Position numbers and translations under genes: made by a program. Below the pieces are notes generated by a model. It made no database searches, was not told where the DNA came from, and saw only the letters and a program-made list of their open reading frames with translations. A DNA stretch of 64,000 bases from Stenotrophomonas sp. Iso1. Lineage in GTDB: Bacteria; Pseudomonadota; Gammaproteobacteria; Xanthomonadales; Xanthomonadaceae. The stretch covers positions 1-64,000 of the forward strand of contig NZ_JAODBT010000006.1 of NCBI RefSeq assembly GCF_027497995.1, in the 5' to 3' direction. This document shows, one piece after another, positions 33,010-42,800 of the stretch; within the stretch, counting starts at the first letter, position 1; every line of letters begins with the position of its first letter.

Positions 33010-36000
33010 ATGGCCTTTACCGACTTCTTTATCAGACGACCCGTACTCACCACCGCCTTCGCGTTGTTGATCGTGCTGGTTGGTCTTAGCGCCCTGCTCG
33101 ATCTGCCACTGCGCCAGTATCCGCGCATCGAAAGTGCTGTGGTCACCGTCACAACCGAGTACCCGGGCGCCCCTGCTGATTTGATGCAGGGCTTTGTCAC
33201 GACCACACTGGCACAGGCTGTAGCAACCACACAGGGCGTTGAATACCTCACCTCTTCATCCGAGCAGGGTCGCAGCACCATCACCGCTCACCTGCGCCTG
33301 AACGCGAATTCCGATGCCGCGCTGACCGAAGTACTGGCAAAGGTCAATGAGGTTCGTTACCTGCTGCCCGAAGACGCCTACGACCCGGTTGTCGTGCGTC
33401 AGGCACCCGGCGCAATTGGCGTGGTGTACGCAGGTTTCACAGCCCCCAGCGGGCAGGCTGCCACCGCCATCACCGATTACCTGATGCGGGTGGCGCGTCC
33501 ACGCCTGACCACCGTGGAAGGTGTCGCTGCGGTGAACGTACTCGGCGGCCAGGCACTTTCGATGCGTATATGGCTCGACCCATTGCGCATGGCTGCCCAC
33601 GGCATCACCAGTGCCGACATCGACGCGGCCATCGCCGACAACAATTACCAAGCAGCACCTGGCCAGGTGAAGGGTTCGTTGGTGGTGTCCAACGTGCGCA
33701 CCGATACCCAATTAGACAGCGTGGAAGGCTTCCGCCAACTGGTGGTGAAATCCAGCGACGGATTGGTGCGGCTGCAAGATTTAGCCTCGGTTGAGATCGG
33801 CGCGCAAAGCCGCAACCAAACGGCTGGCATGAATGGCGAGGCTGCGGTCTATCTGGAAGTGATGGCCACACCGGGCGGCAACCCGCTGACCATCTCGCGT
33901 GAAGTGCGGGCCGTGCTGGACCAGCTTGACCTGCCTGCGGGCACAACCATGGCGACTCCTTACGACGTCACGGTGTTCATCGACGCGGCAGTCGGCAACG
34001 TCAAGGCCAAACTGATCATTGCCAGCCTGGAAGTCGTGCTGGTCATCTTCCTGTTCCTCGGCTCCGTACGTGCGGTGGCTGTGCCGATGCTGAGCATTCC
34101 ACTATCGCTGCTGGGTGCGGCAGCCATCATGTTCGCGCTGGGATTCAGCCTCAACCTGCTGACACTGCTGGCCATGGTGCTGGCGATCGGATTGGTGGTG
34201 GACGACGCCATCGTGGTAGTGGAGAACGTGCATCGCCGCATTGAAGATGGCGAAACACCACGACATGCCGCCATCAATGGCGCACGCGAGATCGCAGGGC
34301 CTGTATTGACCATGGCAGCCACACTGGTCGCGGTGTACGCACCACTGGGCTTGGTCGGCGGCCTCACCGGCGCACTGTTCCGCGAGTTTGCATTCACCCT
34401 TGCCGCGGCGGTTGTGGTTTCGGCCATCGTCGCACTGACCATTTCACCGATGGTGGCATCCAAGCTGCTACGCAAGGAGCACCCTGGCCGTTTCGGCCAG
34501 ATCGTGGAGCGGACGACTAACCGCGTGGTAACCGCGTATCACGGTCTGCTTTCGCGGCTGTTGCGGGACACCCGTCCGATCCTGCTACTCGGTGTAGGCG
34601 CATTGCTGTGCCTGCCGGTGCTATTCAATGGATTGCAATCCGAGCTAGCACCCACTGAAGACCAAGGTGAAATCGTGGTCGATATGAAAGCCCCGCAATC
34701 CGCAAATTTGGAGTTTCTCGAAAGCCAGGCAGCCCGGGTTGCAACCGCGCTGAACGACATTCCGGAGGCCCAGAACACCTACATGGTGCAAGGCGTTGGT
34801 AGTGCCCTCAACTTGGGCTGGGGCGGCGTCATGCTGGCACCCTGGAATGAGCGCGAGCGCACTTCCAGCGAGATCATGAACGCACTGCAGGAGCGCTTGG
34901 CAGGCATCGAAGGTATTGCTGGCTCCGCGTATCTGCCTGCTCCCCTGCCCGGCTCCGCCGGCGGCTTCCCGGTACAGATGGTGCTGACATCATCGTCCGG
35001 ACATGAAACGGTGCATGCTGCGATGCAGACGCTTGAGTCCACGGCTATGGCCAGTGGCAAGTTCGCCTTCGTCGATTCCAACCTCAGCTTTGCCAGCCCC
35101 ACCGTCAACGTGCGCATCGACCGCTCACGTGCGCATGACCTTGGACTTAGCATGAAGGAGATCGGCGATACGCTGGCGCGTCTGGTAGGCGAATCGTACG
35201 TCAACCGCTTCGGTGCCCAGGGCCGTGCTTACGACGTGATCCCGCAATCACCCCGTGATCAGCGCTTGACCCCGGAAGCCTTGGCGCTCTACCACGTACG
35301 CAGCGCCGCCGGCACTCAGGTACCGCTGTCGACCGTGGTCAGCCTAGAGCATGGTGTGGAGGCAAATGCACTGACCCAGCACAATCAGATGAACAGCGCC
35401 ACGCTGGTGGCCGTGCCGGGGCCTGGTGTCACCCTTGGGCAAGCCGTGCAGGTGCTGCAGCTTGCTGCGGACAAACTGCCAGGCGGTTACCAGGTGGACT
35501 TCCTTGGCGAGTCACGCCAGTACCTGCAGGAGAAAGGCGGCTTTGCGGTCACCTTCGCTTTCGCGTTGGTATTCATTTTCCTGGTGCTTGCAGCGCAGTT
35601 TGAAAGTATTCGCGACCCCTTGCTGATTCTGACCACGGTACCACTGGCCGCGTTCGGTGCCTTGATCTCGCTGTTCTTCGGCTTCGGTACTTTGAACATC
35701 TATACGCAGATTGGTCTAGTGACGTTGATCGGCCTCATCGCCAAACACGGCATCCTGATCGTTGAGTTCGCCAACGCGCAGCAACGCAGCCAAGGGCTGG
35801 ACCGTACCGCTGCCGTACTCGCCGCTGCACGTACCCGTGTGCGCCCGATTCTGATGACCACAGCCGCCATGGTCGGGGGTCTATTGCCATTGTTGTTCGC
35901 TAGCGGTGCGGGTGCAGGTAGCCAGCGCGCCATTGCCGTGGTGTTGGTGTCAGGCCTGATCGTCGGAACGGCCTTCACATTGTTCGTGTTGCCAGCGGTG

Positions 36001-36060
36001 TACGCACGCTTCGGCCGCAAACTTACGCCAGCACCCATCACCACTGGAGAACTGACATGA
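33010..36060 (+). CDS. RND efflux permease, HAE1 family
   Basis: 1016 residues from the ATG at 33010, which has AAGGAG at 7-bp spacing; GTG 33004 overlaps the adaptor stop but sits too near the ribosome site. It starts MAFTDFFIRRPVLTTAFALL. TM4 relay aspartates lie in LAIGLVVDDAIVVVENVHRR, and the late helices carry LIGLIAKHGILIVEFANAQQ. Full length. The AKHGIL variant (His instead of Asn) and the porter-domain style match the MexI/MexK branch rather than MexB/MexF, so it is not a duplicate of the permease at 25041. Confidence 0.9.
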   Translation: MAFTDFFIRRPVLTTAFALLIVLVGLSALLDLPLRQYPRIESAVVTVTTEYPGAPADLMQGFVTTTLAQAVATTQGVEYLTSSSEQGRSTITAHLRLNANSDAALTEVLAKVNEVRYLLPEDAYDPVVVRQAPGAIGVVYAGFTAPSGQAATAITDYLMRVARPRLTTVEGVAAVNVLGGQALSMRIWLDPLRMAAHGITSADIDAAIADNNYQAAPGQVKGSLVVSNVRTDTQLDSVEGFRQLVVKSSDGLVRLQDLASVEIGAQSRNQTAGMNGEAAVYLEVMATPGGNPLTISREVRAVLDQLDLPAGTTMATPYDVTVFIDAAVGNVKAKLIIASLEVVLVIFLFLGSVRAVAVPMLSIPLSLLGAAAIMFALGFSLNLLTLLAMVLAIGLVVDDAIVVVENVHRRIEDGETPRHAAINGAREIAGPVLTMAATLVAVYAPLGLVGGLTGALFREFAFTLAAAVVVSAIVALTISPMVASKLLRKEHPGRFGQIVERTTNRVVTAYHGLLSRLLRDTRPILLLGVGALLCLPVLFNGLQSELAPTEDQGEIVVDMKAPQSANLEFLESQAARVATALNDIPEAQNTYMVQGVGSALNLGWGGVMLAPWNERERTSSEIMNALQERLAGIEGIAGSAYLPAPLPGSAGGFPVQMVLTSSSGHETVHAAMQTLESTAMASGKFAFVDSNLSFASPTVNVRIDRSRAHDLGLSMKEIGDTLARLVGESYVNRFGAQGRAYDVIPQSPRDQRLTPEALALYHVRSAAGTQVPLSTVVSLEHGVEANALTQHNQMNSATLVAVPGPGVTLGQAVQVLQLAADKLPGGYQVDFLGESRQYLQEKGGFAVTFAFALVFIFLVLAAQFESIRDPLLILTTVPLAAFGALISLFFGFGTLNIYTQIGLVTLIGLIAKHGILIVEFANAQQRSQGLDRTAAVLAAARTRVRPILMTTAAMVGGLLPLLFASGAGAGSQRAIAVVLVSGLIVGTAFTLFVLPAVYARFGRKLTPAPITTGELT

Positions 36061-36404
36061 AGCAGATCATCGCGACAACGGCTCCCACTTCTGTACAAAC
36101 CACCTCACTCGTAGTGTTGCTGATGAGTGCAGCCACAGGCTGTACAAGCGTTCCACAGCCTGCCTCGTCACTCGTTTCCATCACCGATCGCTACAGCCAT
36201 GCGTCCCAACCGTCCGCAAGCTCTACCCCAAACGTCCTTGCCGCGCCGATGGATTGGTCGAACGCAGCAGCCGTGCAGCCACACTGGTGGAGACTGTTCA
36301 ATGAGCTCATGCTGGATGGCAATCAAGCAAGGGCACAGCATGCCAGTCCCAACCCGCAGGCTGTCTTGACTGGCCTGCAGCACCCGTCCGTGATTTCGGG
36401 GTAG
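36057..36404 (+). pseudogene. Truncated outer-membrane efflux lipoprotein gene
   Basis: The ATG overlaps the permease stop (ATGA), the expected place for the channel gene of the operon. The reading has a lipoprotein signal (TTSLVVLLMSAATGC, lipobox ATGC) and the typical start of the mature domain (AAVQPHWWRLFNELMLDGN), then diverges and stops after 115 residues, whereas intact NodT-type channels have about 470. The remaining three quarters are absent downstream. The pump therefore needs a channel from elsewhere, such as the intact one at 23539, or is inactive. Confidence 0.75.
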
Positions 36405-36419
36405 AACCCGGACGGCAAT

Positions 36420-36539
36420 TCAGATTGCCTTAGACAAGCTGAGCGCCAAAGCCAACAGCGACTTCTGCCTTATGAAGGTGCCGCAAAAGGCAGTATCACC
36501 AACTAGGGTGATCGGCGCGATGTCCGCTATGGGCCGCAT
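36420..36539 (-). pseudogene. Glutaredoxin-like gene remnant
   Basis: The minus strand reads MRPIADIAPITLVGDTAFCG, then TFIRQKSLLALALSLSKAI and a stop. Residue by residue it tracks the C-terminal half of the intact glutaredoxin-like protein at 23202 (APITVIGDAFFQGTFLTQK, then PLLTVALGLSKG). The redox half with the CxxC motif is missing, and upstream frames are closed. It is a fossil. Confidence 0.7.
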
Positions 36540-36597
36540 GGGCTCACCCTCAGCCAACAAACGCGCAAACATCCGCTTGGGGTTGGGATCTGCCCTT

Positions 36598-36625
36598 CCC
36601 TACCCCCGATAAATCTCCCTAGTCC
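36598..36625. repeat. Dispersed 28-bp motif, copy 2
   Basis: CCCTACCCCCGATAAATCT followed by CCCTAGTCC, 26 of 28 positions equal to copy 1. It lies about 60 bp upstream of the glutaredoxin fossil, in the gap before the giant autotransporter's 3' end. Confidence 0.6.
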
Positions 36626-36769
36626 CTAGCGGGCCCGGCTTCCGTTCTCAGCCAAGAGCAAGCGGCATTAGCCAGCCGGCATTCTCTCGAAACTTTGTAT
36701 CGAAGGATCAATATCGTCCCAAGTGTGGCCACGGCTGACCAGCACCAGGCGCTTGGCATCACTTCATCA

Positions 36770-36789
36770 CCAAATCCTCTTGGATTTGG
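36770..36789. terminator. Possible terminator hairpin near the end of the giant autotransporter gene
   Basis: CCAAATCC - TCTT - GGATTTGG, an 8-bp perfect stem about 70 bp past the leftward stop codon at 36860. There is no T-run in the leftward direction, so efficiency is doubtful. The rest of 36626-36859 shows nothing. Confidence 0.35.
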
Positions 36790-36859
36790 TTTGGCTAAGA
36801 ATTACCGAAGAGAGCAAGCGCGGCGTTCGCAGTGGTGTCGCACCTTATTCGATATTCGA

Positions 36860-39800
36860 TCAGTACTTCTTCTCAAGGTTCAGCAGCACGCCATGGTCGC
36901 TATCGTCGTCATTGCCAAACAGGCCGCGGTACTCGAACCGCAAGGTGAAATCGCGCTCGGTCTGTAGCACCGCACCCAGACCGAAAACGAATCGGTTGCG
37001 CTTGAGACCGTCGATGTGACCGCGGTAGAAAGGACCACCCGGCAGATCGGCGTAGCTCATGACCACCGAGCTGTCGTCTTGGAAGTCGTGCTGATATTCG
37101 AAGCGCGCCTGCGGCGAAAACGTGCCAAAGCTAACCGGGAAGCGATAGTCCATGCGCAGGCCGAGGCTGGTGGTGGTGGTATCGACCTCCTGATCCTGAT
37201 AGCGCAGCGCATAGATCGCATCGCCGCGTTCGATGTAGCCGTTCAGCGTGGCACGCGCCACGTCCAAGCGCGCGTACGGAACCAGTGACAGCCTGTCACG
37301 CCGGTAGTCGCCCCCCAGCGACAGCGAGGTGAACCATTGCTTGCCGTCACGGTCGCCGCTCACCATTGCGCCGTTGGCGGTGACATAGCGGCGCGAATTG
37401 AACGACAGCAACTGGTACCCGAGCAGGCCGTCGATGAAGAAGTACTCGCCCGGGTGGTAGCTGCCGTACATGGCCAAGGTGTAGCTCTCACCGCGGCTGC
37501 GGGTGTCATTGCGGCCAACATCGGTGGTGTCGCGGCCGTAGCCGATACCGGCACCGAAAGCGAAGTCCTGGTTCACGCGTGTGTCGGCACCAGCGCTGAT
37601 GCCGCTGGTCTGGAAGTCAAAGCCCGCGCTGCTCGAACGGCCGTCGCGATCGCCGCTGTTGATCGAACCGTTGGTCCAGAGGGTCAAGCTGCCACCATCA
37701 CCGGCACCCTTGCCGTTGTTGGGTGCAGCGGCAGCGTTGTCGCCCGGTGCCGAGTCGTCCAACAAGTCCACCTGGCGGCAGTCGCTGCCCGGCATGCGTA
37801 GTGCCTCGCCCTGGCAGCGGCGTTCGACGCCGAAGCTCAGTCCGTTTTCGAAGCGCGTACCGTTGCCACCGTTGTGCATGCCCTCCATACGGCGCTGGAA
37901 GTTGCCGATCTGGGTGGTGGCGAAGCGCCGCGCGGTGGCGGTCTGTGCCCCCAACAGTCCCATCACTTCTGCGTCCTGGGTCGGGTCCGGGCGGCTGATG
38001 ACGTCGAAGTCGATGGCTGCCGGCGTCGAGGTCGCGAACGCGTTGCTCAGGGTAAAGGTGACCGTGGCGGTGCCGGAGAACGTGGCCGCCGGGGTGAAGG
38101 TCAGGCGATGGCTCGCACTGGCACCGCTGCCCGAGGACGCGATCGTGGCGGTGCCCGCATCGGCCGGCGACAGCGACACCAGGTTGGCCGCAGTGAACGG
38201 GCCGCCAGTGGCATCGGTGGTCAGTTCGACCACCGCCGGGACACCTGCATTCGCGCTGACCCGTCGCGAGACCGCGACCGGCACCGGATTGACGGTGATC
38301 GTCGAGGTGATCGGAGCCGAGGCGCCGTAGACGTTGTTCAAGGTGTAGACAATGCTCACCGTGCCCGAGGCGGTGGCCAGCGGGGTGTAGGTGATGTTGG
38401 TACCGGTCACCGTTGTAGTGCCTGCGGCCGGCGGCGTCACCAGGGTCACCCCGGTGAACGGACCGCCGGTGGCGCTCTCTGTGGTGTCGATGACAACCGG
38501 CTGGCCCGCCAGGGTGGTGGCGGTGCGCGGCTGTCCCATCGGCACCGGCAGCGCGGTGACGGTGATCGAAACCGTGGCCGGGGCCGAAGTGCCGCCCGGG
38601 CCGATCGCGGCGTAGGTGAAGCTGTCGGCGCCGAAATAAGTGCCGGCCGATGTGTAGACCACGTTCGAACCGCTGACCGTAGCAGTACCGTGCGCAGGAG
38701 CGCTGGCTACCGCGATCGAGGTGATCACACCGCTATCGTTGGCGGTGACCGGGATGATCACCGCTTGCTGTGACAGCGTGGTCGCGCTGTCGTCTACTGC
38801 CACCGGCACTGCGTCGGCGATCACGATGGTGTAGCTCTGCGTGCTGTTGTAGCCGGCGGCGTCGGTGGAGCGCACCACGGAGGTGTAGCTACCGGAGGCG
38901 GCCGGCGTCCCACTGAACATACCCGCCGAACTGAAGGTGATGCCGGTCGGCAGGACGCCGGAGGTGATCGCGTAACTGTATGGCGCAATGCCACCGCTGC
39001 TGCTCAGGCTCTGCGAGTAAGCCGTACCCATCACGCCGCCGGGCAGGCTGGCTGGGGTGATGGCCACCGTCGCCGCGGCAATGGTGAAGGTGTACACACG
39101 ACTGGTGTTCTGCCCGTTGGCATCAGTGGAGCCCACGGTGATGCTGAAATTACCGTCCGAACGCGGGATGCCGATCAAGGCACCGACCGAATTAAAGGAC
39201 ATGCCGATCGGCAGCGCGCCGGAGGACAGCGAATAACTGTACGGCGCTATACCGCCACTGGAGCTGAGCTGCGCGTTATAGGCGATACCCGCGGTGCCGT
39301 TGGCCAGGCTGGCTGGATCGATGGTGATCGCCGGTGTGCCCACCACGATGGTGTAGTTCTGCTGCAACGAGAACGGTGCGCCAACTCCGGTGCTGGCATC
39401 GGTGACACGCACGCTGATGTTGTAGTTGCCCGGCACGGTCGGGGTACCGCTGAGCACACCGGCCGAACTGAGGCTTACGCCCACCGGTAGCGAGCCGGCG
39501 ACCAACGAATAGCTGTACGGCGCGGTGCCGCCGCTGCCGGCGAAGTTGATGGTCGTAGCCACGCCGTAGTTCATCGGCAGGTTGCCCGGCGCCGGAGTCA
39601 TGCTCAGGGTCGCCGCGCCCACGGTCAACACAAAGGTCTGCCCGGTAGTGAACGGCCCGTTGCCGGTGCTGCCATCGGTGGCACTGGCATTGAGGTTGAA
39701 GCTGCCTGTCGCGGTCGGCGTACCGCTCACCGTCACACTGTTGGTGGTGGTGCCGCTGAGGGTCACACCCGCTGGCAAACCGCTGACGGCAAAGTTGCTG

Positions 39801-42800
39801 TAGGGCGCGACGCCGCCAGCCCAGCTGAAGGTCTGGCTGTAGCTGGTGCCAACCTGGGCACTGAACGTACCAGCGGCGCTCACGGTGATGGTCGGATTAC
39901 CGACAGTGATGCTGACCGTGGCCCCCCCTGAGGTCCCGGCGCTGTTGGTCGCGGTGTAGGTGAAGCTGTCCGTCCCCGCATAACCGGCAGCCGGCGTGTA
40001 AGTGATGTTGGTGCCACTGGCCGTCGCCGTGCCGTGCGCCGCATTCGTCGCCACCGCCACCGAGGCCGGAATACCACCGGTGATGTTCAGCGTGATCGGG
40101 TTGGCGCTGCTGCCATAAGCGACCGTGGCCGCCACTGGGTTGGCCAGCGGCACGATGTCACCGATCTGAAGGCTGTAGCTCTGCGGTGCGGACGAGTATG
40201 GGCCGCTGCCGGTGCTGCTGTCGGTCGCCGTCAGGCTGAAGCTGTAGCTGCCCGGCGTGGTCGGCGTGCCGGTGATGGCGCCGGCACCGCCGATCGACAG
40301 ACCAGGCGGTAGGCTGCCGCTGCTAACCGCATAGTTGTATGGCGCTATACCGCCCGTGGCCGGATCGATCGTCACCCCATAGACGCTGCTGACCGTGCCG
40401 TTGGGCAGGACCGACGGCGGCAGCACCACGTTCGCGGCGGTGATCAGCACGCTGTAGGACTGCGAGCCGGTATACGGACCGCTGCCGGTGCTGTTGTCGG
40501 TGGCGGTGATGGTGAAATTGAAGCTGCCACCTGCGGTTGGCGTACCGGTGATAGTGCCGTTGGCGGCCAGGCTCAGACCGGTCGGCAAGGCGCCCGCGCT
40601 GACGGCAAAGCTGTAGCCGGCGCTGCCGCCTGAAGCAGTCACGGCCTGACTGTAGGCCTGGGCAACGCCGCCATTGGACAACGTGGCCGGAGCGAGGGTG
40701 ATCATCGCCGCGTCCACGTTTAGGCTATAAGCAAGCGAGCCGCTCTGGCCGTGATTGTCAGTGGCAGTGACAGTCAAGTTGAACGTGCCACCCGAAGTCG
40801 GTGTGCCACTGAGCGTTCCCGAGCTCAGCGTGATACCGGCCGGCAGCGCGCCGGCGGTGACCGCGAAGCTGTACGGCGCGCTGCCGCCGTTGCCGGTCAG
40901 AACCTGATTGTAGACAGTACCGATCTGCGCATTGCTCAGCGTGGGCGGTGTGAGCGTGATGGTCGGCGCGGCCACTTGCAGCACGTAGTTCTGAGTGCGC
41001 GCGAACGGCGCGCCGGTGCCGGTGGAGGTGTCGGTCACGCGCACCGAGAAGGTGAACAAACCGGTCGCCGTCGGCGTGCCGGAAAGCACACCAGTATCGG
41101 TGTCCAGACTTAGGCCGGCCGGCAAGGCGCCAGCGCTAACTGTGTAGTTGTAGGGCGCGGTGCCGCCGCCGGCGACGTAGGTCTGGCTGTAAGCGGCACC
41201 ATAGGTCGCGGTTAGCGTGCCCGCTGCCGGGGCCAGGGTAAGAGTTGGCGCCGACACAGAGAGGGTGGAGGCCTGACCGACGGTGAACGGACCGTTGCCG
41301 GTGCTCGAATCGGCGGCGCTGACAGTGAGCGCGAACGAACCAGCCGCGATCGGCGTACCGGACACGGTGACGCTGTTGGGAGTCTGCGCGGTGATGCTGA
41401 GGCCACCCGGCAGACCTGTGACAGCGTAGCCGGTGAAAGGCTGGGCGCCACCGTTCCAGCTGAAGGTCTGGGTGTAGGGCACGCCGATCTGCGCGGTCAG
41501 CGGACCACCCGCGCTTACGGTGATGGTCGGGTTATTGATCGTAATTGTCGCCGTCGCAGGCGTCGAGGTACCAGCGCCGTTGGTCGCGGTGTAGGTAAAC
41601 GTATCCGTGCCCGCATAACCGGCGGTCGGGGTGTAGGTGATGCTGGTGCCGCTGGCCGTCGCTATGCCGTGTGCCGCGTTCGTCGCCACCGCCACCGAGG
41701 CCGGAATGCCGCCGGTGATGTTCAGCGTGATCGGATTGGCGCTGCTGCCGTAAGCGACTGTGGCCGATACCGCGTTGGCCGTCGGCGGGATATTGACGAT
41801 CTGCAGCGTATAACTGCGTGGCACTGAACTATAGGGCCCGCTGCCGGTGCTGGAGTCGGTCGCGGTGACGGAGAAGTTGAAGGTACCCGAGGCACTGGGC
41901 GTACCGCTCAGCGTGCCGTTGGCGCCGTTCAACGTTACCCCCGCCGGCAAGGAGCCGGCGGTCACCGCATAGGTGTATGGCGAAATACCGCCGCTGGCCG
42001 GATTGAGCGTGGCGCTGTAAGCCGCGCCCTGCGTGCCGTTGGCCAGGCCGGTAGCAGGCAGGTTCACCGTGGGCGGCGCGATCACCAGCGCATAGGCCTG
42101 TGAACCGGTGTGCGGTAAACCTGCGCCGGTGCTGCTTCCGGTGGCGGTGACAGTGAAGTTGAAGGTGCCGCCTGCAGTCGGCGTACCGCTGATGATGCCA
42201 GTGCTCAGGGTCAAGCCGGTCGGCAACGCACCGGCAGTGACCGCATAGGTGTACGGCGAGATGCCGCCGCTGGCGATGACGAGCTGACTGTAAGCCGCCG
42301 CAACCGTGCCGCTGGGCAGCGTGGTTGGTGCGATCACGATAACCGGCGGCGCCACCACCAAGGTGTAGGTGCGGGTACCGGAGAAGCTGTTGGCGTCGGT
42401 CGCGCGCGCAGTGAAGTTGAAGGTGCCGGCCGCGGTCGGCGTACCGGTCAACGCGCCAGTGGTGGCGTTGAGGCTCAGCCCCGCCGGCATGGTGCCTGCG
42501 CTGATGGCGAAGGTGTACGGCGCGGTACCACCGCTGCCGGTGAGGGTCTGGCTGTATGCCACGCCAACGGTGGCACCCGGAATCGTGGCCGGGTTGACCA
42601 CGATGGTGGGCGGCGGAATCACCTGCAGGGTCACCGTTTCGATCTCGGCGTAGCTACCGGTGCCGGTGCTGCTGTCGGTGACACGGATGCCAAAAGTGAA
42701 GCTGCCCAACGTGGTCGGTATGCCGCTCAGGGTAGCGCCACTCAGGCTCAAGCCAGGCGGCAGCGCGCCGGAGACCACCTCGTGCGCGTAGACGTAATTA

